This document shows positions 41,702-49,751 of a stretch of 64,000 nt of DNA, in pieces. The notes below the pieces were generated by a model. The model was not told where the DNA came from. It worked only from the letters and a program-made list of their open reading frames with translations, and searched no databases. Each line of letters begins with the position of its first letter. Position 1 is the first letter of the stretch. Source of the stretch: Actinospica robiniae DSM 44927 (GTDB taxonomy: Bacteria; Actinomycetota; Actinomycetes; Streptomycetales; Catenulisporaceae); the NCBI RefSeq assembly GCF_000504285.1, contig NZ_KI632511.1, forward strand, positions 7,856,154 through 7,920,153. The letters are read 5' to 3'. A program made the translations under genes and the position numbers.

Positions 41702-42946
41702 TCACTTCGTGCTGCCGATGTTCTTGTCCCACAGGTCGAACGCGGTCACCTGGGCCGTGGCCGGCAGCGAGTTCTTCATCGGGTACTGGGTCATCCAGGT
41801 GTCGAAGTCCGGCACGCCGTACTGCTGGATGACCTGCTGCGAGGACGCCGGGGCCTGCGAGATGGTCACGTTCTTGACCGCCGGGCCCGGGTAGAAGTAG
41901 CCCTGGTCGTAGGTCACCGCCTGCGCGGTCGGGGTCAGGATGTAGGCCAGCAGGTTCAGGTTCGCGATCAGCACGTCGTTCGAGACGCCCTTGGGGATCA
42001 CGCCGAACTGGGCGTCGGTGACCCAGGTGAAGGTCTGGAACTTGGCCACCGCGATCGCCTTCGGCACCGTGCCGATGGCGCGGCCGTTGATGTACCAGCC
42101 GGTGGTGGAGGCGATGATGTCCACGGTGCCGGCCGCGATGTTCTTCATCGTGGCGCTGGTGCCCGACGGGTAGGTGTCGACGTACTTGTTCAGCTCGGTC
42201 AGGTACGCCCAGGTCTTCGACCAGCCGTTGGTCGGGTCGGTCGGGTCCGAGTCGCCGAGCAGGTAGGGCAGGCCCATCAGCCAGGTGCGGCCGGGGCCGG
42301 AGTTGCGCGGCTGGGCGTACTGGTACTTGCCCGGGTTCGCCTTCGCCCAGGCCAGCAGGTCGTCGGTGGTGGCCGGCACGGTCTTGACGGTGGCCGGGTT
42401 GTACTCGATCAGCGGCCCGGAGGGGTACCAGACGATCTCGATGCCCTGGTCCTGGGCCAGGGTGGCCATGCTCGCCGCGGCGGTCTGGTAGTTCGACATC
42501 AGGTTCGGGAAGAACTGGTCGTAGTACGTCTTGAGGTTGATGTAGAGCCCGTCGGTGATGCCGGAGGCCAGGCCGTCGGTGCCGGTGAGCACGAGCGAGG
42601 TCTGCACGTTCCCGCCGGCCTGCTCGGCCTTCAGCTTCGCCGGCAGCTGCGGCGCGGTGCCGGTGGAGTAGGTCACGTTGGAGACGATCTCCGGGTGCGC
42701 CGACTTGAACTGCTCGATCGCGGGCTTGGTCAGGGCCAGGTTGCCCGCCACGTCCAGGATGTTGAGGGTGACCGGCTTGGACGGGGTCGCGCCCAGCGAC
42801 GCGGCCGGGCTGCTGTTCGCGGCCGGCCCCGAGCTCGGGGCGGAGCACGAGGACAGCAGCGGTGCCGTCGCGACGGCACCGGCCGCCAGGCCCACGGAAC
42901 CGAGCAGTGTGCGGCGGTTGATCTCAGGGTTGCGCTGAGGGGACAT
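41702..42946 (-). CDS. Solute-binding lipoprotein of the ABC importer
   Basis: The 414-residue protein starts with NRRTLLGSVGLAAGAVATAP and a lipobox ending LLSSC, so it is an RR-containing lipoprotein. The mature part has the extracellular type 1/2 binding fold (VTLNILDVAGNLALTKPAIE, then FKSAHPEIVSNVTYSTGTAP). It delivers substrate to the adjacent permeases. Substrate identity is not visible. Context (GH28, sugar-acid dehydratase, aldolase) argues for a pectin-derived acid. ATG 42946 has GGAAAGACC upstream. Confidence 0.9.
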   Translation of the reverse strand: MSPQRNPEINRRTLLGSVGLAAGAVATAPLLSSCSAPSSGPAANSSPAASLGATPSKPVTLNILDVAGNLALTKPAIEQFKSAHPEIVSNVTYSTGTAPQLPAKLKAEQAGGNVQTSLVLTGTDGLASGITDGLYINLKTYYDQFFPNLMSNYQTAAASMATLAQDQGIEIVWYPSGPLIEYNPATVKTVPATTDDLLAWAKANPGKYQYAQPRNSGPGRTWLMGLPYLLGDSDPTDPTNGWSKTWAYLTELNKYVDTYPSGTSATMKNIAAGTVDIIASTTGWYINGRAIGTVPKAIAVAKFQTFTWVTDAQFGVIPKGVSNDVLIANLNLLAYILTPTAQAVTYDQGYFYPGPAVKNVTISQAPASSQQVIQQYGVPDFDTWMTQYPMKNSLPATAQVTAFDLWDKNIGSTK

Positions 42947-43076
42947 GGTCTTTCCGCCTTCTACGTCGTCGTATCGGGAAAGGGGAGCAGGACGCGGCCG
43001 GCCGGGCGCGCGTGCCCGGCGCGGCACGTGGTGCCGAGGGTGCGGGTGCGTTGCGGGTGCGTCCGTGCGGGGTGCG

Positions 43077-44822
43077 TCAGTGCGGGTCGGGCTGCGGATT
43101 GCGGCCCGGCCGGGCCAGGAAGTCGAAGTCGCAGCCCTGGTCGGCCTGGGTCACCCGGGCCTGGTAGAGCGCGCCGTAGCCGCGCTCGAAGTGCGGCTCG
43201 GGGCGCTGCCAGGCGGCTTTGCGCCGGGCCAGCTCCTCGTCCGGGACCTCGAGCGTGAGGGTGCGGGCGGCGACGTCGAGGGTGATCGGGTCGCCGGTGC
43301 GCACCAGGGCGAGCGGACCGCCGACGTGCGACTCGGGGGCGACGTGCAGCACGCAGGTGCCGTAGCTCGTCCCGCTCATCCGCGCGTCGGAGATGCGCAC
43401 CAGGTCGGTGACCCCGGCTTCCAGCAGGTACTTGGGGATCGGGAGCATGCCGTACTCCGGCATCCCGGGGCCGCCGATCGGGCCGGCGCCGCGCAGCACC
43501 AGCACGGTCTCGGCGGTGATCGCGTGTGCCGGATCGTCGATCCCGGCACGCAGTTCGGCGTAGGAGTCGAACACCACCGCGGGCCCGGTGTGCTTGAGCA
43601 GGCTCGGTTTCTGCGACGCGATGTACTTGATCACCGCGCCGTCAGGGCACAGATTCCCGCGCAGCACGGCCACGCCGCCGTCCTCGCTGAACGGCTCGTC
43701 CACCGAGCGGATCACCTCGCGCCGGTGCACCGCGGCCCCGGACCAGTGCTCTGCGACGGTGCCGCCGGCGGCGCTCGGCCGGTCCGGGTGCAGGGCGCCG
43801 GGCACCCGGGCCAGCTCGGCCAGGAAGGCCTGCAGGCCGCCCGCGTAGTAGAAGTCTTCCATCAGGAACCTGCCGGACGGCCGCAGATCCGCCAGCACCG
43901 GCACCCGGCGCGAGATCGCGTCGAAGTCGTCCAGAGTGAATGCGACCCCTGCGCGGCCGGCCATGGCGACCAGGTGGATCAGGGCATTGGTGGAGCCGCC
44001 GAGCGCGATCACGGTGGCCGCCGCGTCCTCGAAGGCCTCGCGGCCGAGGAACTCGGTGATCCTCCGGCCCTCCCGGGCCAGCTCCACCGCGCGCATGCCG
44101 GTGCGTACCGCCATCCGGTGATGCGCGCTGTCCACGGCCGGGATCGAGGCGAAGCCGGGCAGGCACACCCCGAGCACCTCGGCCACCGAGGTCATGGTGC
44201 TGGCCGTGCCCATGGTCATGCAGTGGCCGGGGGAGCGGGCCAGCCCGCAGCCGACCTCGGCCAGGTCGCAGTCGCCGATCCGGCCGGCCCGGTGCTCGTC
44301 CCAGTACTTCCACAGGTCGGTGCCCGAGCCCAGCGGCTCGCCGCGGAAGTTGCCGCGCAGCATCGGCCCGGCCGGCAGGAACAGCGCCGGCACGTCCGCG
44401 CTGGCCGCGCCCATGAGCAGGGCGGGGGTGGTCTTGTCGCAGCCGCCCATGAGCACCGCGCCGTCCACCGGATAGGAGCGCAGCAGCTCTTCCGCCTCCA
44501 TCGCCAGCATATTGCGATAGAGCATCGGGGTGGGCTTCTGGAAGGTCTCCGAGAGCGTGGAGACCGGGAACTCCAGCGGGAATCCGCCGGCCTGCCACAC
44601 CCCGCGCTTGACCTGCTCGGCCCGCTCGCGCAGATGCATGTGGCAGGGGTTGATGTCAGACCACGTGTTGAGGATGGCGATGACCGGCTTGCCCTCGTAC
44701 TCGCTCGCCTCGTAGCCGAGCTGGGCGAGGCGGGAGCGGTGCGAGAACGCCCGCAGGTGTCCGCCGGTGGCGCCCTCGCCGAACCAGCCGGCGCTGCGCA
44801 GCGGAGCGGAATCGGTCGTCAT
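43077..44822 (-). CDS. IlvD/Edd-family sugar-acid dehydratase
   Basis: The 581-residue protein is a full-length IlvD/Edd dehydratase. It has the Cys motif VLMGGCDKTTPALLMGAA and LARSPGHCMTMGTASTMTSV (cluster ligands), VIALGGSTNALIHL, and the C-terminal RISDARMSGTSYGTCVLHV active-site segment. Members dehydrate branched dihydroxy acids or sugar acids such as L-arabonate or D-xylonate. It sits beside a DapA-type aldolase and an importer rather than in branched amino-acid genes, so a sugar-acid role (2-keto-3-deoxy product) is favoured. The start overlaps the aldolase stop. Confidence 0.9.
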   Translation of the reverse strand: MTTDSAPLRSAGWFGEGATGGHLRAFSHRSRLAQLGYEASEYEGKPVIAILNTWSDINPCHMHLRERAEQVKRGVWQAGGFPLEFPVSTLSETFQKPTPMLYRNMLAMEAEELLRSYPVDGAVLMGGCDKTTPALLMGAASADVPALFLPAGPMLRGNFRGEPLGSGTDLWKYWDEHRAGRIGDCDLAEVGCGLARSPGHCMTMGTASTMTSVAEVLGVCLPGFASIPAVDSAHHRMAVRTGMRAVELAREGRRITEFLGREAFEDAAATVIALGGSTNALIHLVAMAGRAGVAFTLDDFDAISRRVPVLADLRPSGRFLMEDFYYAGGLQAFLAELARVPGALHPDRPSAAGGTVAEHWSGAAVHRREVIRSVDEPFSEDGGVAVLRGNLCPDGAVIKYIASQKPSLLKHTGPAVVFDSYAELRAGIDDPAHAITAETVLVLRGAGPIGGPGMPEYGMLPIPKYLLEAGVTDLVRISDARMSGTSYGTCVLHVAPESHVGGPLALVRTGDPITLDVAARTLTLEVPDEELARRKAAWQRPEPHFERGYGALYQARVTQADQGCDFDFLARPGRNPQPDPH

Positions 44823-45790
44823 ACCGACCACCTCTCGCCCCACGAGGCGAGGATCGCCTCGATGTGGTCGCGCACGGGCCGCGGCAGCGTGCGCGAAGGC
44901 GGGCGCACCTCGGCGCGGCACAGGCCGAGCTGGGCCAGCGCCTCCTTGACCACGCTGACGTTGTCGGCGGACGAGTCGGCCGCGCGCAGCTCCTCGAACG
45001 GGCGGATCAGGGCCCAGATCTCCATCGCGGCGGCGTACTCGCCCGCGGCGAGGCGGCGGTAGAGCTCGAGCGCGATCTGCGGCGCCACGTTGACCAGGCC
45101 CGAGGTGAACCCGGTGGCGCCCACGGCGAAGTAGCCCGGCGCCGAGAGCTCGGCCAGCCCGGCCACCCACTCGAACCGGCCCGGCCCGGCGTCCATGGCC
45201 ACCCCGGCGAAGCGCACCGGGTCGGGCACCGAGTACTTGACCCCGACCACGTTCGGGCACAGCTCGCCGAGCCGGCCGATCTGCGCGCCGCCGATCCGGG
45301 CGTCGCGCACGTAGAGGACCACGCCGAGCTCCGGGACCGCCTCGGCGATCCGGCGGTGGTACTCGGTCCAGCCCTCGCCGGAGATGTACGGGTGCACCGG
45401 CTGGTGCACCATCACCATGTGCGCTCCGGCGTCGCGGGCGTGCCGCGCCGCGGCGATCGCGCCGGTGGTGTCCAGGCCCACGCCGACGATGACCGTGGCC
45501 TGGTCGCCGACCTCCTCGACGGTGTTCTCCACCGCGCGCCGCGCCTCGGCGGGCTCGAGCGTGTAGAACTCCCCGGTGTTGCCGTTAGGGGTGACGGCGC
45601 GCACGCCGGCGGCCACCAGGCGCGCCAGCAGCGCGCCGTGCCGCCCCCAGTCGACGCCGCCCTCGGCGTCGAACGGGGTCACCGGGATCGCCACCACCCC
45701 GCGCAGCGCGGCGCGCAACGCGGCGTGGTCGACCTGCCCACTCGGGCGAATAGGCGCCGGCGCGGTGGCCGTGCCATCATCGGACTGCAT
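44819..45790 (-). CDS. DapA-family aldolase/dehydratase for 2-keto-3-deoxy sugar acid
   Basis: The product of about 323 residues has the TIM barrel of DHDPS relatives: VVAIPVTPFDAEGGVDW, NGNTGEFYTLEPAEARRAVE, the Tyr in GVVLYVRDARIG and the Schiff-base Lys in NVVGVKYSVPD. The family includes 2-keto-3-deoxy-L-arabonate or -gluconate aldolases and dehydratases. Next to an IlvD/Edd dehydratase it would cleave or dehydrate that enzyme's product. ATG 45790 is preferred because GGAG lies 7 bases ahead; ATG 45808 is also in frame. Confidence 0.88.
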   Translation of the reverse strand: MQSDDGTATAPAPIRPSGQVDHAALRAALRGVVAIPVTPFDAEGGVDWGRHGALLARLVAAGVRAVTPNGNTGEFYTLEPAEARRAVENTVEEVGDQATVIVGVGLDTTGAIAAARHARDAGAHMVMVHQPVHPYISGEGWTEYHRRIAEAVPELGVVLYVRDARIGGAQIGRLGELCPNVVGVKYSVPDPVRFAGVAMDAGPGRFEWVAGLAELSAPGYFAVGATGFTSGLVNVAPQIALELYRRLAAGEYAAAMEIWALIRPFEELRAADSSADNVSVVKEALAQLGLCRAEVRPPSRTLPRPVRDHIEAILASWGERWSV

Positions 45791-45871
45791 CTCGTGTCTC
45801 CGGGTCATGGATCTCGCCAGGCGACGCCCCCGCTCGGGGACGCGCCGATCTGTGCCGTGGTGCGGGTGTCC

Positions 45872-45901
45872 CGGTCCGGACCGTTGCAGCGGTCCGGACC
45901 G
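45872..45901. promoter_or_regulatory. Twin CGGTCCGGACCG palindromes before the dehydratase operon
   Basis: Two perfect 12-bp palindromes, at 45872-45883 and 45890-45901, lie 18 bases centre to centre. Together they also form a 12-bp stem with a 6-base loop. The location is the 284-base gap between the GntR gene and the DapA gene. This suits an attenuator or terminator behind the GntR gene, or a double operator. The sequence alone cannot tell which. Confidence 0.6.
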
Positions 45902-46074
45902 ATCTTCTTCGCCCCGCGCCGACGGTGCGCGCGGTTGCTCGAGCCGGTGATCTTCCTACCCTGATGCCGTGGTGCGTGCGCCGAGGCGCGGCGGTGCGGT
46001 GGTGCTCTCGTGCGGTGCGCGGCCGTTTCCGCCCGGCGCGGGCGGATCCTGCCCGGTTCCGTCCGTGCGCGGGA

Positions 46075-46743
46075 TCAGGCCGAGTCGGCCGCGGAGCCGA
46101 AGTTGCGCTCCACGAAGGCCCGGATGTGCTCTTCGAGCAGGGTCGCGGCCACGTCCGCGCGCCCGGCCCTGATCGCGTCCAGGATGGCCCGGTGCTCGGC
46201 GGCCTCCTGCTCCCAGCTCGCGTTGCGGGTCCACACGGCGGTGGACACCAGCGCGGTCTGGTCGCGCAGCCCGTCGAGGATCCCGACCATCAGGTCGTTG
46301 CCGCACCCCGCGTACAGGGCGCGGTGGAACTCCCGGTTGGCGGTCTGCCGCTCCGCCCGGTCCGCGGCCCCGTCGGCCGCGTCCAGGGCCGAGCCGGCCG
46401 CGTCCCACCAGGTGCTGGCCGCGCCGCCGGCGGACGCCGCCCGGCGCACCGCCTCCGGCTCCAGCAGGATCCTGATGTCGTAGACGGAGTGGGCCAGCTT
46501 GTCGTCCACGGTCCGCACGCTCGCGCCCTTGTACGGGCTCATGGTGACCAGGCCGGCCCCGGCCAGGGTCTTGAGCGCTTCGCGCACCGGGGTCTTGGAG
46601 ACCCCCAGCTGCGCGGCGAGCTCGGTCTCGATCAGGGGCTGGCCCGGCATGAGCCGTCCGGTGAGGATCGCGTGTTTGACCGCGTCCAGCACCGCCTCGG
46701 TGCGCGAGGGCACCGCGACCGACGACATGACCGTGTCAGGCAT
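46075..46743 (-). CDS. GntR-family regulator, FCD (FadR-like) type
   Basis: The product of about 222 residues has an N-terminal GntR winged HTH (DAVKHAILTGRLMPGQPLIE, TELAAQLGVSKTPVREALKT). The FCD helical ligand domain has metal-ligand His positions around NREFHRALYAG, EHRAILDAIRAG and LLEEHIRAFVERN. Such regulators usually sense organic or sugar acids and repress the neighbouring catabolic genes. The start may be ATG 46743 or 46794. Two near-identical palindromes lie upstream, between it and the CE8-GH28 gene. Confidence 0.88.
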   Translation of the reverse strand: MPDTVMSSVAVPSRTEAVLDAVKHAILTGRLMPGQPLIETELAAQLGVSKTPVREALKTLAGAGLVTMSPYKGASVRTVDDKLAHSVYDIRILLEPEAVRRAASAGGAASTWWDAAGSALDAADGAADRAERQTANREFHRALYAGCGNDLMVGILDGLRDQTALVSTAVWTRNASWEQEAAEHRAILDAIRAGRADVAATLLEEHIRAFVERNFGSAADSA

Positions 46744-46802
46744 GGATGGTTTCCGTTTCCAGTACTTCGATACCGCGTATCCGGGATGCCGCATCGGGTA
46801 TC

Positions 46803-46812
46803 TCGTATACGA
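46803..46812. promoter_or_regulatory. GntR-like operator site 1
   Basis: TCGTATACGA is a perfect 10-bp palindrome within GGTATCTCGTATACGATGTG. It lies 60 bases ahead of the GntR ATG at 46743, so autoregulation is likely. Confidence 0.6.
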
Positions 46813-46976
46813 TGTGAAGGGAAGCTAGTCCCGGCGCGCCGTGCGTGTCAATGGTGGGGGAATCAGGCTGGTGAGAGACGACCGCGCGGGCGGTGCTCGG
46901 CCGAGTGAGGGTGTGCCGGGCACCGCCCGCGCGGAGTTTGGTCCCCCGACCGGGCTCGCCGCACAGATTCGATGTC

Positions 46977-46986
46977 TCATATACGA
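46977..46986. promoter_or_regulatory. GntR-like operator site 2
   Basis: TCATATACGA differs from site 1 by one base and shares the flanking words ATGTCTCA...CGTG. It lies 45 bases upstream of the -35 box for the CE8-GH28 gene. The two related sites in one divergent gap suggest the GntR protein controls both operons. Confidence 0.55.
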
Positions 46987-47030
46987 CGTGCCGCGTACGG
47001 TATCGGTGACATGAGATTCCGTCAACGCTC

Positions 47031-47059
47031 TTGACGCCGTGGGGATCGCGTCCTAGCCT
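47031..47059 (+). promoter_or_regulatory. Candidate promoter of the CE8-GH28 gene
   Basis: TTGACG (47031-47036), 17 bases, then TAGCCT (47054-47059) fits the actinobacterial housekeeping sigma consensus (TTGAC-N17-18-TAnnnT). The leader to the ATG at 47239 would be about 170 bases long. Confidence 0.6.
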
Positions 47060-47238
47060 CCCCGACTGCACCACACGCGTGCCCGGTATGAGGGTGTCTG
47101 GCCGCGTGGCGGAAACCCACCCGTCCTGTGTCGTGATCGACGGGGACGTGCCGTCATGCCCACCGGATCCGGTGTCGGCCCGGTACTTCGAGCCGCTCCG
47201 TCGCCGGCCACCCCCAGCCCGTTAGGACCGAAGTCTCC

Positions 47239-49668
47239 ATGCGATCGCGCAGATCCGCGCTGCTCGCCGCCGTTTGCGTCTCCGCCCTCGCGGGCGGCGC
47301 GTTCGCGGTCGGGGCGGCGCCCGCCTCCGCCGCCGGCCCGGCCGCCGGCGTCACGCTTACCGTCGGAAAATCCGGTGCCGAATACACGACCGTGCAGTCC
47401 GCGGTCGACGCCGTGCCGAACGACTCCGGCACCGCCTACACGATCTCCATCGCCGCCGGCACTTACCGCGAGATGGTGACGATCCCGGCCACCAAGCTGC
47501 ACCTGAGCCTGATCGGGGCCACCGGCAACGCCAAGGACGTCGTCATCACGTCCTCGACCTACGCGGGCGAGGCCACCAGCAGCGGCTCCACGTACGGCAC
47601 GGAGGGCTCGGCCACCGTGCACGTGAAGGCCAGCGACTTCACCGCGAAATACATCACTTTCTCCAACACGTTCGACAAGCTCGACTACCCGAGCGTGACC
47701 GCCACGCAGGCCGTCGCGATCGCGATGGAAGGCGACCGGCAGGTCTACCAGAACGACGTCTTCTACGGACATCAGGACACCCTGCTGTCCTGGGATTCCA
47801 CCGCGACCGCCGAGCTGCGCCAGTACGTGTACAACTCCACCATCGACGGCGATGTCGATTACATCTTCGGCGACGGCGACCTGGTCGTGGACCGCTCCGA
47901 CATCGTGACGCTCAACGACGGGATCTACTCGAAGGCGTACCTGACCGCGCCCGCGACTTACGCCGCCGAGACGTACGGCATCCTGCTGACCGGCGACACC
48001 GTGACCAGCACGCTCGCCTCGAACGGCGTGTACCTCGGTCGCGCCTGGGAGCCGTTCTCGGGCACCGCGCCGCAGTTGGTCGTGCGCAACACGAACCTGC
48101 CCGCGCAGGTCAACACGACGAACCCGTATCTTGGTATCAGCAGTGCGACATGGACGCCCGGTCGCTACTACGAATACGACGACACCGGCTCCGGCGCGAA
48201 CGCGAACGAGTCCACTCGTCCGCAGCTGACCGCGGCCCAGGCCGCGTCGTACACGGCGTACACGTACCTGGCCGGGTCGGACGGCTGGGACCCGGTGGTG
48301 AGCGGCGCCGCCAGAACCGTTGCCGCACAAGCCGAACGGGACAACGCGCGGCTCGGCGACACCCGCCGCGTAGCCGAGCCGAGGCTGCCCGGCACCTGCC
48401 AGACCGTGACCTCCGACCTCGCCGCTCCGGCGAACCGGGAGTTCTCGGACGACATGGAGGCCGCAGCCCCCGACACCGCCCGCATCCAGGCCGCGCTGAA
48501 CGCCTGCGCCGGCACCGGTCAGGCCGTCGAACTGTCGCCCGGCGCCGACGGCGGCGACACGGCGTTCCTCTCCGCGCCGCTGACCGTCTCAGGCTTCGAG
48601 TACCTCGTCATCGACACCGGGGTCACGCTCTTCGCCTCGCGTCAGGCCACTGACTACGGCGCCGCCTGCGGGACGATCGGCTCGTCCTCCAACGGATGCG
48701 CCGCCTTCATCACCGTCAGCGGCAACGAGAGCGGCGTCGAGGGCGTGCGCGCGGACTCGCGCAGCCGGGGCTCCCGGGACGGGCTGGGCAATCCGACCCA
48801 GGGCGCGATCGACGGCCGCGGCGACCTGCCGATCCTCGGTACGACCACGAGCTGGTGGGACAACGCGGTGACCGCCAAGGCGGAAGGGCTCAAGCAGGTC
48901 AATCCGCGGCTGATCCAGGCGACGTCCTCCGACCAGTTCACCGTGTACGACCTCACCCTGCGCGACGCGGCGAAGCAGAATCTCTACTACAAGACCGGCG
49001 GCGGCCTGCTGGTCTGGGGTCTCGTCGTGGAGAGCCCCGACACCTCGCTGAACACCGACGGCATCGACATCGACTCCTCGGTGTACGCCACCGTCCGCGA
49101 CTCGTGGATCATGGACGGTGACGACTGCGTGGCCATGCAGACGAACGACGCCACTGACGTGCACCTGACCGTGGCGGACAACCAGTGCTTCGGCACGCAC
49201 GGCATCTCGATCGGCAGCGAGACGACCTACGGGCTGCAGGACATCCTCGTCGAGCACAACCGCATCGAGGGCAAGGACCTCTACGGCACCGAGTCGAGCA
49301 TCGCGGCCGGTATCCGGATCAAGTCGTACGAAGGCGTCGGCGGTGTCGTGCGCGACGTCGAGTACCTGGACACGACCATGTCCGACCTGCAGTACCCGAT
49401 CGATCTCGACCCGTTCTACTCCGCGCCGACCGGCACCGCGAACATCCCGGATTATGCCGGCGTCACCATCGACGGCCTGGTCGCAACCCGTTCCATCCCG
49501 GGCGCGCAGGAGGTCGTCGAGGGCGTCAGCGCGGACCATCCGACCGTGCTGACCCTGCGTGACGTGTACGCGGACGCCACCACGACCGTGTCCCAGTACG
49601 CGCGGATCACCATCGAACATAGCGATCTGGACTTCGCCGGCACCGGCGTCGCGGAGGTACTGCGCTGA
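47239..49668 (+). CDS. Secreted pectin methylesterase-polygalacturonase fusion (CE8-GH28)
   Basis: The 809-residue protein has a signal peptide (about 1-31) and a CE8 pectin methylesterase domain at about 33-340. CE8 motifs are TQAVAIAMEGDRQVYQND, FYGHQDTLLSWD (about 177), DVDYIFGDGD (about 207) and LGRAWEPFSG, where LGRPW is usual. After a short link, a GH28 domain (about 390-800) carries LNTDGIDIDSS (about 606), MDGDDCVAMQTND (about 627), GTHGISIGSE and AGIRIKSYEG. One chain would remove methyl esters and then cut the backbone. ATG 47239 lies in a leader with a good promoter. Confidence 0.92.
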   Translation: MRSRRSALLAAVCVSALAGGAFAVGAAPASAAGPAAGVTLTVGKSGAEYTTVQSAVDAVPNDSGTAYTISIAAGTYREMVTIPATKLHLSLIGATGNAKDVVITSSTYAGEATSSGSTYGTEGSATVHVKASDFTAKYITFSNTFDKLDYPSVTATQAVAIAMEGDRQVYQNDVFYGHQDTLLSWDSTATAELRQYVYNSTIDGDVDYIFGDGDLVVDRSDIVTLNDGIYSKAYLTAPATYAAETYGILLTGDTVTSTLASNGVYLGRAWEPFSGTAPQLVVRNTNLPAQVNTTNPYLGISSATWTPGRYYEYDDTGSGANANESTRPQLTAAQAASYTAYTYLAGSDGWDPVVSGAARTVAAQAERDNARLGDTRRVAEPRLPGTCQTVTSDLAAPANREFSDDMEAAAPDTARIQAALNACAGTGQAVELSPGADGGDTAFLSAPLTVSGFEYLVIDTGVTLFASRQATDYGAACGTIGSSSNGCAAFITVSGNESGVEGVRADSRSRGSRDGLGNPTQGAIDGRGDLPILGTTTSWWDNAVTAKAEGLKQVNPRLIQATSSDQFTVYDLTLRDAAKQNLYYKTGGGLLVWGLVVESPDTSLNTDGIDIDSSVYATVRDSWIMDGDDCVAMQTNDATDVHLTVADNQCFGTHGISIGSETTYGLQDILVEHNRIEGKDLYGTESSIAAGIRIKSYEGVGGVVRDVEYLDTTMSDLQYPIDLDPFYSAPTGTANIPDYAGVTIDGLVATRSIPGAQEVVEGVSADHPTVLTLRDVYADATTTVSQYARITIEHSDLDFAGTGVAEVLR

Positions 49669-49691
49669 AATACATCCGATGAATGGCTTGC

Positions 49692-49749
49692 GCAAAGGTC
49701 CTTGCGCCTTCTAGATTCTGTCCCACCAGAAGGCGGAAAGGACCTTTGC
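49692..49749 (+). promoter_or_regulatory. Hairpin that buries the ribosome site of the fuconate operon
   Basis: GCAAAGGTCCTT plus CGCCTTCT (49692-49712) pairs with AGAAGGCG plus AAGGACCTTTGC (49728-49749), 20 pairs with one small bulge and a 15-base loop. The AAGGA in the right arm (49738-49742) is the only plausible Shine-Dalgarno for the ATG at 49752, so it is paired. It could also end the CE8-GH28 transcript. Confidence 0.7.
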
Positions 49750-49751
49750 CC

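Larger units (their letters stand above)
46744..47238. other. 495-base divergent regulatory region of the pectin operons
   Basis: This gap lies between the GntR gene and the CE8-GH28 gene and contains two GntR-like operators and a promoter, listed separately. The rest (47060-47238) is a 5' leader, GC-rich, with no gene seen. Unusually AT-rich words such as CTCGTATACGATG and CTCATATACGACG stand out from the background. Confidence 0.65.
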
